Shown here: one piece after another, positions 1 through 8,599 of the stretch
Layout of the letters: each line of letters begins with the position of its first letter
How positions within the stretch are numbered: the stretch's first letter is position 1
Assembly (NCBI RefSeq): GCF_010915705.1
Contig: NZ_JAAIKE010000001.1
Coordinates: 1,178,001-1,242,000 of the forward strand
From: Pseudotabrizicola algicola
GTDB taxonomy: Bacteria > Pseudomonadota > Alphaproteobacteria > Rhodobacterales > Rhodobacteraceae
Length of the DNA: 64,000 nt
Direction: 5' to 3'
Notes under the pieces: generated by a model
What the model was told of the DNA's origin: nothing
Databases searched by the model: none
What the model saw: the letters and a program-made list of their open reading frames with translations, nothing else
Made by a program: the position numbers and the translations under genes

Positions 1-512
1 TCGTCGCCATCGGCATGGTGCGCGAGCTTGGCCCGGTTCTGGGCGGATTGATGGTGGCGGCGCGTGTCGCCAGTTCCATCGCCGCCGAGCTTGGCACCAT
101 GAAAGTGACCGAGCAGATCGACGCGCTGACCACGCTGTCGACCAATCCGATGAAATACCTTGTGGTGCCGCGCGTGCTGGCCGCCACGCTCGCCGTGCCG
201 GTGCTGGTGGGTGTCGGCGACGCCATCGGCATCATGGGCGGCTGGCTGGTGGGCGTCACGCGGCTGGAGTTCAACTCGGTCACCTACCTGAAGAACACCA
301 TCGACTTTCTGGAAGTCTGGGATGTGGGATCGGGGCTTGTGAAAGGGGCTGCTTTCGGCTTCATCGTGGCGCTCTTGGGCTGCTATCACGGCATGAATTC
401 GGGGCGCGGGGCGCAAGGCGTGGGCCGCGCGACCAAGGCGGCGGTGGTGGGGGCAAGCGTGCTGATCCTCGCGGCCAATTACATGCTGACAGAGGTGTTC
501 TTTACCTCATGA
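1..512 (+). CDS. mlaE: MlaE-family lipid ABC transporter permease (5' truncated by window edge)
   Basis: Inner-membrane permease of the Mla-type system that moves phospholipids across the envelope. The frame is already open at base 3, so the N-terminus lies outside the window and about 169 residues are visible. They begin in the family signature VRELGPVLGGLMVAARV followed by ELGTMKVTEQIDAL, the conserved cytoplasmic segment of MlaE, and continue with three or four hydrophobic segments up to the C-terminus. The stop codon overlaps the start of the ATPase gene mlaF (ATGA), so the two are translationally coupled. Partner MlaD/MlaC-type genes would be expected nearby but none follow mlaF here. 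Confidence 0.93.
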   Translation, partial: VAIGMVRELGPVLGGLMVAARVASSIAAELGTMKVTEQIDALTTLSTNPMKYLVVPRVLAATLAVPVLVGVGDAIGIMGGWLVGVTRLEFNSVTYLKNTIDFLEVWDVGSGLVKGAAFGFIVALLGCYHGMNSGRGAQGVGRATKAAVVGASVLILAANYMLTEVFFTS

Positions 513-1255
513 TCAGTCTGAGCAAGGTCACCAAATTCTTTGGCGCCAATGCGGTGTTGCGCGGGGTGGATCTGACGATCCCGACCGGCAAGAGCATGGT
601 CATCATCGGCGGGTCCGGCACCGGCAAATCGGTGCTGCTGAAATGTATCCTCGGTCTGGTCGAGCCCGATGGCGGCACGATCATGCTGGACGGGCAGGAT
701 GTGCGCCGCGCCGAGCGGGATGCCTTCCTTGCCCGTTTCGGCATGCTGTTTCAGGGCGGCGCGCTGTTCGATTCGCTGCGCGTCTGGGAGAATGTGGCCT
801 TCCGGCTGATGCGCGGCGCCAACCGCCGCCCCAAGGACGAGGCGCGGGCGATCGCGCTGGAAAAGCTGCGCCGCGTGGGGCTTGGCCCGCAGGTGGCCGA
901 TCTTTATCCGGCAGAGCTTTCAGGCGGCATGCAGAAGCGCGTGGGCCTTGCCCGCGCCATTGCCGCCGAGCCCGAGATCATCTTTTTCGACGAACCCACC
1001 ACCGGGCTTGACCCGATCATGTCGGGGGTCATCAATGACCTGATCCGCGAGATCGTGGTGGAAATGGGGGCGACGGCGATGACGATCACCCATGACATGA
1101 GTTCGGTGCGCGCGATTGCCGATGAGGTGGCCATGTTGCATCAGGGCATGATCCAGTGGACGGGTCCGGTGACCGATCTTGACGGCTGCGCAGACCCATA
1201 TGTGCAGCAATTCATCCACGGCCGCGCGGCAGGCCCGATCAACCCGATCCGCTAG
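509..1255 (+). CDS. mlaF: MlaF-family lipid ABC transporter ATPase
   Basis: ATP-hydrolysing subunit that energises the MlaE permease in retrograde phospholipid transport. The 248 residues contain a complete ABC domain: Walker A GGSGTGKS (34-41), Q-loop around residue 82, signature LSGGM (137-141), Walker B ending IIFFDE (157-162) and the switch His in ITHD. Length is normal for the family. It starts inside the mlaE stop codon (ATGA overlap). The next gene begins five bases after its stop, so the pair and a small membrane protein probably share a transcript. Confidence 0.95.
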   Translation: MISLSKVTKFFGANAVLRGVDLTIPTGKSMVIIGGSGTGKSVLLKCILGLVEPDGGTIMLDGQDVRRAERDAFLARFGMLFQGGALFDSLRVWENVAFRLMRGANRRPKDEARAIALEKLRRVGLGPQVADLYPAELSGGMQKRVGLARAIAAEPEIIFFDEPTTGLDPIMSGVINDLIREIVVEMGATAMTITHDMSSVRAIADEVAMLHQGMIQWTGPVTDLDGCADPYVQQFIHGRAAGPINPIR

Positions 1256-1260
1256 CCGCG

Positions 1261-1671
1261 ATGGACCCGATGTTTCAGGTAGATCTGTCGTTTCTCTTCG
1301 AACAGCCCTCGATCTGGCGCACTCTGGTTCAGACCCTGATCATCCTTACCCCGCTGGCCATTGCGCTGTCGGCCTATGGCACATGGCGGATCGGCGACCG
1401 GCGCGGGCCGCTGCTGATGGCGGGGGTGGCGCTTTACCTGTTGTGGATGTTCTGGCCCGCCCCGCTTGCCGCCGAACTGGTGCTGCCCGGTCGGGCGGTG
1501 TCGGTGATCGGCTGGTTCTGGCTGGTCTCGGCATGGGGGCGGCAGGCGAAATGGCACGAGCCGCTGCTTTTGCTGTCCAACAGCATCGTGCTGGCAATCC
1601 TGATCGCGCTGATCCTGACAACGGGAGTGGCGGGGATACGCGACGCGATGGGCTGGGACGTGCCGCTGTAG
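1261..1671 (+). CDS. Hypothetical four-helix membrane protein
   Basis: A 136-residue protein of unknown function with about four hydrophobic helices (roughly 22-40, 49-75, 80-95 and 102-122) and short polar loops. I recognise no family motif. It begins five bases after mlaF, so it is probably cotranscribed with the lipid transporter. A second in-frame ATG lies three codons downstream. The codon bias matches its neighbours, which supports it as a real gene. A role in the envelope is only a guess from position. Confidence 0.7.
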   Translation: MDPMFQVDLSFLFEQPSIWRTLVQTLIILTPLAIALSAYGTWRIGDRRGPLLMAGVALYLLWMFWPAPLAAELVLPGRAVSVIGWFWLVSAWGRQAKWHEPLLLLSNSIVLAILIALILTTGVAGIRDAMGWDVPL

Positions 1672-1761
1672 CGCCCGCCTGCCCCTGCCCAACCCTGCCG
1701 CGCTGCGGGTGATGGACCGCGAGGCTTGAAGAGCGCACCGGTTCCGCGCTAGGCAAGCGGG

Positions 1762-3120
1762 ATGAGCAAATCCCCTTCCGGTTTCACCTGCACCGCCTGC
1801 GGCGCGCGCCACAAGAAATGGCAAGGCCGCTGCGACAGTTGCGGCGCCTGGAACACCATCATCGAAGAAGCCCCGCTGTCGGCCGGACCAAAGGCGCTGG
1901 GGCACAAGGGCCGCACCATCGCGCTGACCGATCTTGCCACCGAAGAGGCACCGCCGCCGCGCGCCTCTTCGGGGATCGACGAGCTGGACAGGGTGCTGGG
2001 CGGTGGTCTCGTGCCGGCCTCGGCCATCCTTGTCGGCGGCGATCCCGGCATCGGCAAATCGACGCTGCTGTTGCAGGCTGCCGCCAGCTTCGCGCGGATG
2101 GGCCTGAAAATCCTCTATATCTCGGGCGAGGAAGCCTCGGCACAGGTGCGGATGCGCGCGCAGCGTCTGGGTTTGCAGGAAGCCCCCGTGCATCTGGGCG
2201 CCGAAACCAACCTGCGCGACATCCTGACCACGCTGGATGCCGAACGCCCCGCGCTTGCCATCATCGATTCGATCCAGACCATGTGGCTCGATACGGTAGA
2301 GGCCGCCCCCGGTTCGGTGTCTCAGGTGCGGGCGGCGGCGCATGAGCTGGTGACCTTTGCCAAGAAGCGCGGCGTGGCGGTGGTGCTGGTGGGCCATGTG
2401 ACGAAAGAGGGCCAGATCGCAGGCCCGCGCGTGGTGGAGCATATGGTCGACACCGTGCTCTATTTCGAGGGCGAGCGCGGCCACCAGTTCCGCATCCTGC
2501 GCGCGGTGAAGAACCGCTTTGGCCCGGCGGACGAGATCGGCGTGTTCGAGATGACGGGGAACGGGCTGGCACAGGTGAGCAACCCCTCGGCGCTGTTCCT
2601 GTCAGACCGCGACCGCCCTGCCCCCGGATCGGCGGTCTTTGCCGGGATCGAAGGCACGCGCCCCGTGCTGACCGAGATTCAGGCCCTTGTCGCCCCCTCT
2701 CCGCTCGGCACGCCGCGGCGTACGGTGGTGGGGCTTGATTCGGGGCGGCTTTCGACGATTCTCGCCGTGCTTGAAGCGCGCTGCGGCATCCCCTTTACCG
2801 GACTGGATGTGTTTCTGAACGTGGCGGGCGGCTTGCGGGTGAATGAACCCGCCGCCGACCTTGCGGTCGCCGCCGCGCTGCTTTCCGCGCGCGAGGATGT
2901 GGCAATTCCGCCAGACATGGTTCTTTTCGGGGAAATCTCGCTCTCGGGTGCGCTGCGTCCGGTGGGTCAGACGGAAAACAGGTTGAAAGAAGCCTCGAAA
3001 CTTGGTTTTCAACAGGCCACTTTGCCCACGGGGTCGAAAACCCCGGGCGGAACGGATATGCGTTTGCGCCAGATGCCCGACCTGACCGCCTTTGTCGGCG
3101 AGATGTTCGGCGCAGGCTGA
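1762..3120 (+). CDS. radA: DNA repair protein RadA
   Basis: RadA (Sms) is a RecA-like ATPase that promotes branch migration during recombinational repair. The 452-residue protein has the family layout: a four-Cys zinc finger (C10, C13, C24, C27), a RecA-like ATPase with Walker A GDPGIGKS (93-100), the RadA-specific KNRFG motif (250-254), and a C-terminal Lon-protease-like domain that ends with LTAFVGEMFG. Length is typical. cvpA follows 18 bases after the stop, an arrangement common in Rhodobacterales, and suggests cotranscription. Confidence 0.97.
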   Translation: MSKSPSGFTCTACGARHKKWQGRCDSCGAWNTIIEEAPLSAGPKALGHKGRTIALTDLATEEAPPPRASSGIDELDRVLGGGLVPASAILVGGDPGIGKSTLLLQAAASFARMGLKILYISGEEASAQVRMRAQRLGLQEAPVHLGAETNLRDILTTLDAERPALAIIDSIQTMWLDTVEAAPGSVSQVRAAAHELVTFAKKRGVAVVLVGHVTKEGQIAGPRVVEHMVDTVLYFEGERGHQFRILRAVKNRFGPADEIGVFEMTGNGLAQVSNPSALFLSDRDRPAPGSAVFAGIEGTRPVLTEIQALVAPSPLGTPRRTVVGLDSGRLSTILAVLEARCGIPFTGLDVFLNVAGGLRVNEPAADLAVAAALLSAREDVAIPPDMVLFGEISLSGALRPVGQTENRLKEASKLGFQQATLPTGSKTPGGTDMRLRQMPDLTAFVGEMFGAG

Positions 3121-3138
3121 CGCGGCACAAAGGAGCGG

Positions 3139-3738
3139 ATGATGGAAGGCTTTACTCTGGTGGATGGAATCGTGGCGGGCGTGATCGTCCTGTCGGCGAT
3201 CCTTGCCTATTCGCGCGGCCTTGTGCGCGAGGCGATGGCCATCGCGGGCTGGATCGGGGCCGCGGTGCTCGCCTTCATCTTCGCCCCCGCCGCGCAACCG
3301 CTCATCAAGGAACTGCCGGTCGTCGGTGATTTTCTGGGCGACAGCTGCGAGCTGTCGATCATCGGGGCCTTCGCGCTGGTCTTTGCCATCGGGCTTGTCA
3401 TCGCCGCACTGTTCACGCCGCTCTTTTCCTCCTTTGTCCAGCGCTCGGCCCTTGGCGGCATCGATCAGGCGCTGGGGTTTCTGTTCGGCGTGGCGCGCGG
3501 CGTGATCCTCGTCGCGGTGGCCTTCATCGTCTATGACCGCGCGGTCGCCGCCAACACCGTTCCGATGGTGGACAATTCGCGCTCGGCCAAGGTCTTCGCC
3601 ACCTTTCAGGCCAATATCGACGAGAACATTCCCGCCGATGCACCGGGCTGGATCGTCTCGCGCTACAATGACCTGACCGCCGTCTGTGCCGCGCCTGCGA
3701 CCACCCCCACCGCCCAGCCCGCCCCTGCCGGAAACTGA
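3139..3738 (+). CDS. cvpA: CvpA family membrane protein
   Basis: A 199-residue inner-membrane protein of the CvpA family, known for effects on colicin V production and envelope homeostasis. Four hydrophobic helices are visible (about 8-26, 30-48, 67-88 and 103-122), followed by a hydrophilic tail ending in an Ala/Pro/Thr-rich stretch. The start follows an AAGGAG site; a second ATG is the next codon. It sits between radA and purF. Linkage of cvpA to purF is common in bacteria, which supports the call. Confidence 0.88.
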   Translation: MMEGFTLVDGIVAGVIVLSAILAYSRGLVREAMAIAGWIGAAVLAFIFAPAAQPLIKELPVVGDFLGDSCELSIIGAFALVFAIGLVIAALFTPLFSSFVQRSALGGIDQALGFLFGVARGVILVAVAFIVYDRAVAANTVPMVDNSRSAKVFATFQANIDENIPADAPGWIVSRYNDLTAVCAAPATTPTAQPAPAGN

Positions 3739-3869
3739 CGCCACGGCCTGCCGGCCCCTACGCCCGCCGCATCGCAGCAAATTGACAGCGCCCTGCTGCT
3801 GCAATGGGCGTGACAGCGCCACCGCCTTGGCGTAAAGGGTGGCGCATCAGTCCTAGACGGAGCAGCCCG

Positions 3870-5333
3870 ATGCGCCCCTTCCTGTCCCACCCCTTTGATG
3901 ATGACAAATTGAAGGAGGAATGCGGGATCTTCGGCGTGATCGGGGTCTCGGACGCGGCGAACTTCACCGCGCTCGGCCTGCACGCCCTGCAGCATCGCGG
4001 GCAAGAGGCGGGCGGCATCGTCGCCTATCACCCCGACCACGGTTTCAACTCGGCACGCCGCTTCGGCTATGTGCGCGACAATTTCACCAAGGCCGATGTG
4101 ATGGACACGCTGCCGGGGCAACTCGCCATCGGCCATGTGCGCTATTCCACCGCGGGGTCCAAGGGCGCGACGGCCATCCGCGACGTGCAGCCCTTCTTCG
4201 GCGAATTCTCGATGGGCGGTTGCGCGATCGCGCACAACGGCAACCTGACCAATGCCGCCGCCCTGCGCCGCGAACTGATCGAACGCGGCTCGATCTTCCA
4301 GTCCTCGTCGGATTCGGAATGCATCATCCATCTCATGGCGCGCTCGATCCAGAAATCGCTTGCCGAACGCATCAAGGACGCGCTGCGCGCCTGCGAAGGC
4401 GCGTTTTCGGTGGTCGCCATGACCCGCACCAAACTGATCGGCGTGCGCGACAGCCTTGGCGTGCGCCCGCTGGTCCTCGGCCGCATCGGCGATTCCGGCT
4501 GGGCGCTGTCGTCGGAAACCTGCGCGCTCGACATCATCGGCGCCGATTTCGTGCGTGAGATCGAACCGGGGGAAATGGTGGTCATCGAAGGCAACAAGGT
4601 GATCTCCACCCGCCCCTTCGCCCCCGCGCCCTCGCGCTTCTGCATCTTCGAGAAGGTCTATTTCTCGCGCCCCGACAGCATCATCGGCGGCCGCTCGGTC
4701 TATGAAACCCGCCGCCAGATCGGCGTGGAGCTTGCCATCGAATCCCCGGTCGAGGCCGATCTGGTCTGCCCGGTGCCCGACTCCGGCACCCCTGCCGCCA
4801 TCGGCTATTCGCAGCAATCGGGCATTCCCTATGCGATGGGGATCATCCGCAACCAGTACATGGGGCGCACCTTCATCGAGCCCACCGAGTCCATCCGCAA
4901 CATGGGCGTCCGGTTGAAACTCAACGTCAACCGTGCGCTCATCAAGGGCAAGCGGGTGATCCTCGTCGACGATTCGGTCGTGCGCGGCACTACCAGCCGC
5001 AAGATCAAGGACATGATCCTCGAGGCGGGGGCAGCCGAAGTGCACTTCCGCATCGCCTCGCCCCCCACCGCCTGGCCCTGCTTCTATGGCGTCGACACGC
5101 CGGAACGCGCGAAACTGCTCGCCGCCACCATGACCGAAGACGAAATGCGCGACTGGATCGGCGTCGACAGCCTCAAGTTCATCTCGCTCGACGGTCTCTA
5201 CCGCGCCGCCGGCGAGGCCGCAGGCCGTGATCCTGCCGCCCCGAGGTTCTGCGATGCCTGCTTCTCCGGCGATTACCCCGTCGTCCCCTCCGACAAGATT
5301 GCCGAGGGCTTCGAGATGAAGGCCGCCGAATAG
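3870..5333 (+). CDS. purF: Amidophosphoribosyltransferase
   Basis: Catalyses the first committed step of purine synthesis, PRPP plus glutamine to 5-phosphoribosylamine. The 487 residues carry an N-terminal Ntn-type glutaminase domain whose catalytic Cys is C18 in KEECGIFGVIG, so a 17-residue propeptide is presumably cleaved. The C-terminal phosphoribosyltransferase domain has the PRPP loop VILVDDSVVRGTTS. I chose the ATG at 3870 because it places the nucleophile at the expected distance; an in-frame start further upstream adds non-conserved residues. Expected to be cytoplasmic. Confidence 0.97.
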   Translation: MRPFLSHPFDDDKLKEECGIFGVIGVSDAANFTALGLHALQHRGQEAGGIVAYHPDHGFNSARRFGYVRDNFTKADVMDTLPGQLAIGHVRYSTAGSKGATAIRDVQPFFGEFSMGGCAIAHNGNLTNAAALRRELIERGSIFQSSSDSECIIHLMARSIQKSLAERIKDALRACEGAFSVVAMTRTKLIGVRDSLGVRPLVLGRIGDSGWALSSETCALDIIGADFVREIEPGEMVVIEGNKVISTRPFAPAPSRFCIFEKVYFSRPDSIIGGRSVYETRRQIGVELAIESPVEADLVCPVPDSGTPAAIGYSQQSGIPYAMGIIRNQYMGRTFIEPTESIRNMGVRLKLNVNRALIKGKRVILVDDSVVRGTTSRKIKDMILEAGAAEVHFRIASPPTAWPCFYGVDTPERAKLLAATMTEDEMRDWIGVDSLKFISLDGLYRAAGEAAGRDPAAPRFCDACFSGDYPVVPSDKIAEGFEMKAAE

Positions 5334-5357
5334 CCGGCCTGCGCCATTTTCCGTCTG

Positions 5358-5396
5358 CAAATATCCCACGGGGGTCCGGGGGTGTGAAACCCCCGG
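5358..5396 (+). repeat. GC-rich intergenic palindromic element, copy A
   Basis: A 39-base element between purF and an SDR gene, identical to the reverse complement of 56478-56516. It begins with an AAATATCCCACGGGGG block and ends in a perfect 8-bp stem (CCGGGGGT at 5376-5383, ACCCCCGG at 5389-5396) with a GTGAA loop. Similar copies occur at 19966-20004 and 49011-49053. It could act as a transcription attenuator or be a REP-like dispersed repeat. Confidence 0.75.
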
Positions 5397-5423
5397 CTCC
5401 ACCCTCAGCCACCGGAGCCGCCC

Positions 5424-6080
5424 ATGTCCCAGAAAATCGCCCTCGTCACCGGGGCCTCCCGCGGTCTGGGGTCTGCCCTGGCCGAACAGCTGGCTTTGCG
5501 CGGCTGGCATGTGGTGGCGGTGGCCCGCACGGTGGGCGGGCTGGAAGATCTGGACGACCGCGTCAAATCCGCCGGCCTGCCCGGTGCGGGCAGCCTGACA
5601 CTCGCGCCGATGGATGTGACGAACGAAGACGCGATGCGGCATCTGTGCCGCTCGGTGCATGACCGCTGGGGCGGGCTGGATTTCTGGGCGCATACGGCGG
5701 TGCGTGCCACGGCCCTCGCGCCCGCGCCTTCGGTGGATATGAAGGACCTCGACAAATCCATTGCCGCAAACCTGCGCGCCACGGCCTTCCTGATCACCAT
5801 GGTCGAGCCGCTCTTGCGTGTCAAAGCCGGGACCGCGATGTTCTTTGACGATCCGGTGGCGGGGCAGAAATTTGGCGGAGCCTACGGGGCCACCAAGTCG
5901 GCGCAGATCGCCCTCGCGCGCAACTGGCAGGCGGAATCGCAGCGCGTCGGCCCCCGGGTGCTGATCGAAACCCCGCGGCCGATGCCCACGGCGGTGCGCG
6001 CGCGGTTCTATCCGGGCGAGGACCGCGAGGCCCTTTTCAGCCCCCGCGAGGAGGCCGCACGCCTCCTTGACCTGATCTGA
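5424..6080 (+). CDS. Short-chain dehydrogenase/reductase family protein
   Basis: A 218-residue Rossmann-fold oxidoreductase of unknown substrate. The nucleotide-binding motif TGASRGLG lies at 9-16 and the active-site YGATK places Y154 and K158. The catalytic Ser normally found about 13 residues before the Tyr is not seen; the region reads FFDDPVAG, so activity may be altered or lost. It is shorter than the usual 250 residues. It follows purF after the palindromic element and faces the next gene tail to tail. Confidence 0.82.
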   Translation: MSQKIALVTGASRGLGSALAEQLALRGWHVVAVARTVGGLEDLDDRVKSAGLPGAGSLTLAPMDVTNEDAMRHLCRSVHDRWGGLDFWAHTAVRATALAPAPSVDMKDLDKSIAANLRATAFLITMVEPLLRVKAGTAMFFDDPVAGQKFGGAYGATKSAQIALARNWQAESQRVGPRVLIETPRPMPTAVRARFYPGEDREALFSPREEAARLLDLI

Positions 6081-6099
6081 GCGCGGAACGAGGAGCGCT

Positions 6100-6122
6100 G
6101 GCGCGCGCCCTTCGCGCGCGCC
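6100..6122. terminator. GC hairpin between convergent genes
   Basis: A perfect 9-bp stem, GGCGCGCGC (6100-6108) and GCGCGCGCC (6114-6122), with loop CCTTC. It lies between the convergent SDR and PLP-enzyme genes. There is no T-run on either side, so it may only slow transcription rather than work as an intrinsic terminator. Confidence 0.45.
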
Positions 6123-6141
6123 GAGCGACGAGGGGACCGGG

Positions 6142-7245
6142 TCAGCGCAGCGCTTCGGCCATTGCGCCCCACAGCGCCTCGACCGGCTCCACCCCGATCG
6201 ACAGCCGGACAAAGCCCTCCGGCACCGCATCGCCCCAGCGCGCACGACGCTCGCCCGCCGAATGGGTGCCGCCAAAGCTGGTCGAGCGCACCAGATAGGG
6301 GCAACGCTCCAGAAACCGTTCGGCCACGGTGGCGTTTTCCAGCGTCATGCCGATCAGGAAGCCGAAACCCTGCATCTGCCGCCGTGACAGCGCATGGGCC
6401 GGGTCATCCGGCAGCCCAGGATAGCGCAGGGCGCGCACCGCCTCATGCTCCGCAAGCCGCACGGCGATCACCGCCGCGCTCGCGCACATCCGCTCCAGCC
6501 GCACCTCCAGCGTTTCCAGCCCCCGGTGCAGCAGCCACGCCTCCATGCTGCCCGGCACCGCGCCCGACAGCCGCCGCCAGTCGCGCACGCGCGCCATCTG
6601 CGCGCTGTTGCGCCCCGCGACATGGCCGAACAGCGCGTCCGAATGGCCCGCCGGGGCCTTTGTATCGGCGGCGACCACCAGATCGGCACCAAGGTCCAGC
6701 GGGCGCTGCATGAGCGGCGTCATCGTGGTGTTGTCCACGATCACGATCGCCCCCGCCGCATGGGCGCGCGCGCAGACATCGGCGATATCGACCACATCCA
6801 GCCCCGGATTGGACGGGGTTTCCATGTAGACGACCGCCGCGCCGGAAAAATCCGCCGTCGCATAATCCAGCGTCGGGATCTGGACCACATCCACCCCCAG
6901 CGGGGCAAGGAAGCCTTCGGACAGCACGCGCGTCACGTAATAGCCGTCCGACGGCAGCACCACCCGCTGACCGGCCTTCAACGTGGCAAAAAGCGCCGCC
7001 GAGATCGCGCCCATGCCCGAGGGGAAGCCCACCACCTCGGCGTCTTCCAGAAGTGCCAGTTGCGCCTCGACCGCCGCCCATGTGGGGGTGCCGTTGCGCG
7101 CATAGATATAGGGCGCGCCCTGCACATCGGGCAGGTGAAAGCTGGTCGACGTGGTCAGCGGCAGCGACACCGGATCGCCCTTTTCCAGCCCCGCGCTGCG
7201 GTGGTGAAGCACATCTGCCAGACGGCGCTGCATATCGGTATTCAT
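6142..7245 (-). CDS. PLP-dependent transsulfuration enzyme (cystathionine gamma-synthase/beta-lyase family)
   Basis: A 367-residue member of the Cys/Met metabolism PLP family. The expected motifs are present: the phosphate-binding loop FPSGMGAISAAL (about 74-85), METPSNPGLD (141-150), the PLP-contacting IVDNT (169-173) and the Schiff-base lysine K196 in DTKAPAGHSD. Family members include cystathionine beta-lyase, gamma-lyase, gamma-synthase and O-acylhomoserine sulfhydrylase, and I cannot choose between them. The context after K196 (APAGHSD) differs from the usual Y-x-x-GHSD, which may mean an unusual substrate. A GAGGG site precedes the ATG at 7245. Confidence 0.85.
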   Translation of the reverse strand: MNTDMQRRLADVLHHRSAGLEKGDPVSLPLTTSTSFHLPDVQGAPYIYARNGTPTWAAVEAQLALLEDAEVVGFPSGMGAISAALFATLKAGQRVVLPSDGYYVTRVLSEGFLAPLGVDVVQIPTLDYATADFSGAAVVYMETPSNPGLDVVDIADVCARAHAAGAIVIVDNTTMTPLMQRPLDLGADLVVAADTKAPAGHSDALFGHVAGRNSAQMARVRDWRRLSGAVPGSMEAWLLHRGLETLEVRLERMCASAAVIAVRLAEHEAVRALRYPGLPDDPAHALSRRQMQGFGFLIGMTLENATVAERFLERCPYLVRSTSFGGTHSAGERRARWGDAVPEGFVRLSIGVEPVEALWGAMAEALR

Positions 7246-7320
7246 CCGCTACCCTCTTGATTTCGCACGGCAGACATTCTGCCGAAGCCAAAGCCTTGGC
7301 AAGGGCCGGACCAAGACAAA

Positions 7321-7343
7321 GGGGGCCGCGTGGCCCCCTTTTT
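7321..7343. terminator. Rho-independent hairpin after the cyclophilin pair
   Basis: Stem GGGGGCC (7321-7327) and GGCCCCC (7332-7338) with a 4-base loop, followed by five T on the plus strand and preceded by AAA, so the minus strand also gets TTT. It lies just after the stop of the minus-strand cyclophilin gene and before the PLP-enzyme gene, and probably ends the cyclophilin transcript. Confidence 0.65.
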
Positions 7344-7348
7344 CCGCA

Positions 7349-7960
7349 TCACTCGCTGACCGTGACCTTGACCATCTGGTCGGGGTCCGTCACCTCGCCA
7401 TTGCCGCCGGTGCCTTTCTTGATGGCATCGACCACCTCCATGCCCGAGATCACCCGGCCCACGACGGTGTATTGACCGTCAAGGAAGGTGCCGGGGGCGA
7501 ACATGATGAAGAACTGGCTGTTGGCGCTGTTCGGGTTCTGGCTGCGGGCCATGCCGACCACACCGCGGTCAAAGCTGATGTTGGAGAATTCGGCGGGCAG
7601 GTCGGGGCGGTTTGATCCGCCCATTCCGGCGCGGCGGGTGTCCCCGCCGGCCTTGCCGAATTCCACGTCACCGGTCTGCGCCATGAAACCGTCGATCACG
7701 CGGTGGAACACCACGCCATCATAGGCCCCTTCGCGGGCAAGCGCGGTGATCTGCTCGACATGCTTGGGGGCCACATCGGGCAGCATGTCGATCACGATCT
7801 GGCCCGAGGTGCTGCCTGCAACCTCGATCACGAGGTTCGGGCCGGGGCCGTCTTCGGCCTGCGCCATGACGGGGCTGGCGAACTGGCTGACCGCATAGCC
7901 GCCCACGACGGCCAGACCAAGGGCGAAGAGCCCGCCTGCAATGAACCGGTCACGCGACAT
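7349..7960 (-). CDS. Secreted or membrane-anchored cyclophilin-type peptidyl-prolyl isomerase
   Basis: A 203-residue cyclophilin that catalyses cis-trans isomerisation of prolyl bonds. It has an N-terminal hydrophobic segment (about 7-28) ending near SPVMAQA, so it is either cleaved and periplasmic or anchored facing the periplasm. The catalytic core shows [16 protein letters not shown], the cyclophilin active-site Arg motif, and [10 protein letters not shown]. It overlaps the upstream cytoplasmic paralogue by 11 bases, so both are made from one transcript with products in two compartments. Confidence 0.93.
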   Translation of the reverse strand: MSRDRFIAGGLFALGLAVVGGYAVSQFASPVMAQAEDGPGPNLVIEVAGSTSGQIVIDMLPDVAPKHVEQITALAREGAYDGVVFHRVIDGFMAQTGDVEFGKAGGDTRRAGMGGSNRPDLPAEFSNISFDRGVVGMARSQNPNSANSQFFIMFAPGTFLDGQYTVVGRVISGMEVVDAIKKGTGGNGEVTDPDQMVKVTVSE

Positions 7961-8459
7961 CGGCAGCCACCCGCACGGTGATCATCCGGTCCGGGTTCGC
8001 CGGCGGCTCGCCCCGGGTGATCTTGTCGACATGTTCCATGCCGGAAATCACGCGGCCATAGACGGTGTATTGGCCGTTCAGGAAGTGGTTGTCGGCAAAG
8101 TTGATGAAGAACTGGCTGTTGGCCGAGTTCGGGTTCTGGCTGCGGGCCGCGCCAAGGGTGCCACGGTCATGCGGCAGTTTGGAAAACTCGGCCGGAAGGT
8201 CAGGCAGGTCGGACCCGCCCGTGCCTGCGCGGCGCAGGTTGAAGTTGTTTTCCATGTTGCCGTTCGCCACGTCGCCCGTCTGCGCCATGAAGCCGTTGAT
8301 CACGCGGTGAAAGCACACGTTGTCATAGGCTTTCGCGCGGGCCAGTTCCTTCATCCGGGCCGAGTGCTTGGGGGCCACATCGGGCAGCAGCTCGATCACC
8401 ACTTCGCCGTCCTTCAGCGTGAGGATGATGGTGTTTTCGGGGTCTTTGATCTCGGCCAT
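7950..8459 (-). CDS. Cytoplasmic cyclophilin-type peptidyl-prolyl isomerase
   Basis: A 169-residue single-domain cyclophilin without signal peptide, acting in protein folding in the cytoplasm. The core motifs [16 protein letters not shown] and [11 protein letters not shown] match the downstream paralogue. A strong AAGGAG ribosome site precedes the ATG at 8459. It is the first gene of a two-gene unit and is divergent from pgk across a 140-base intergenic region that should hold both promoters. Confidence 0.95.
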   Translation of the reverse strand: MAEIKDPENTIILTLKDGEVVIELLPDVAPKHSARMKELARAKAYDNVCFHRVINGFMAQTGDVANGNMENNFNLRRAGTGGSDLPDLPAEFSKLPHDRGTLGAARSQNPNSANSQFFINFADNHFLNGQYTVYGRVISGMEHVDKITRGEPPANPDRMITVRVAADVA

Positions 8460-8599
8460 CGGTCTTGGCTCCTTACTGTTGTCTGGCGCGGAACCTAAAC
8501 ACCCGAGGCCAGCAAGGAAAGGGGGCAGCGCGCAGATCGGTTGACCTGCGCGGCATTCCGGCGGAAACAGGGGGCAGCATTTCGACAGGAGGGTCCGTC

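Noticed and set aside
1252-2484. A 410-codon antisense frame over the small membrane protein gene and radA
   Set aside because: Its product is His/Arg/Gln-rich and non-conserved, while the plus strand encodes RadA with all motifs.
6100-6122. Hairpin considered as a member of the dispersed palindromic element
   Set aside because: It lacks the AAATA head and the CGGGGG block, so it was kept as a plain hairpin.
3663-6275. An 870-codon open frame on the minus strand across purF
   Set aside because: It lies antisense to purF and its neighbours, which carry clear motifs. Its product is His/Arg/Gly-rich with no recognisable domain, as expected from the third-position GC bias of the real genes.
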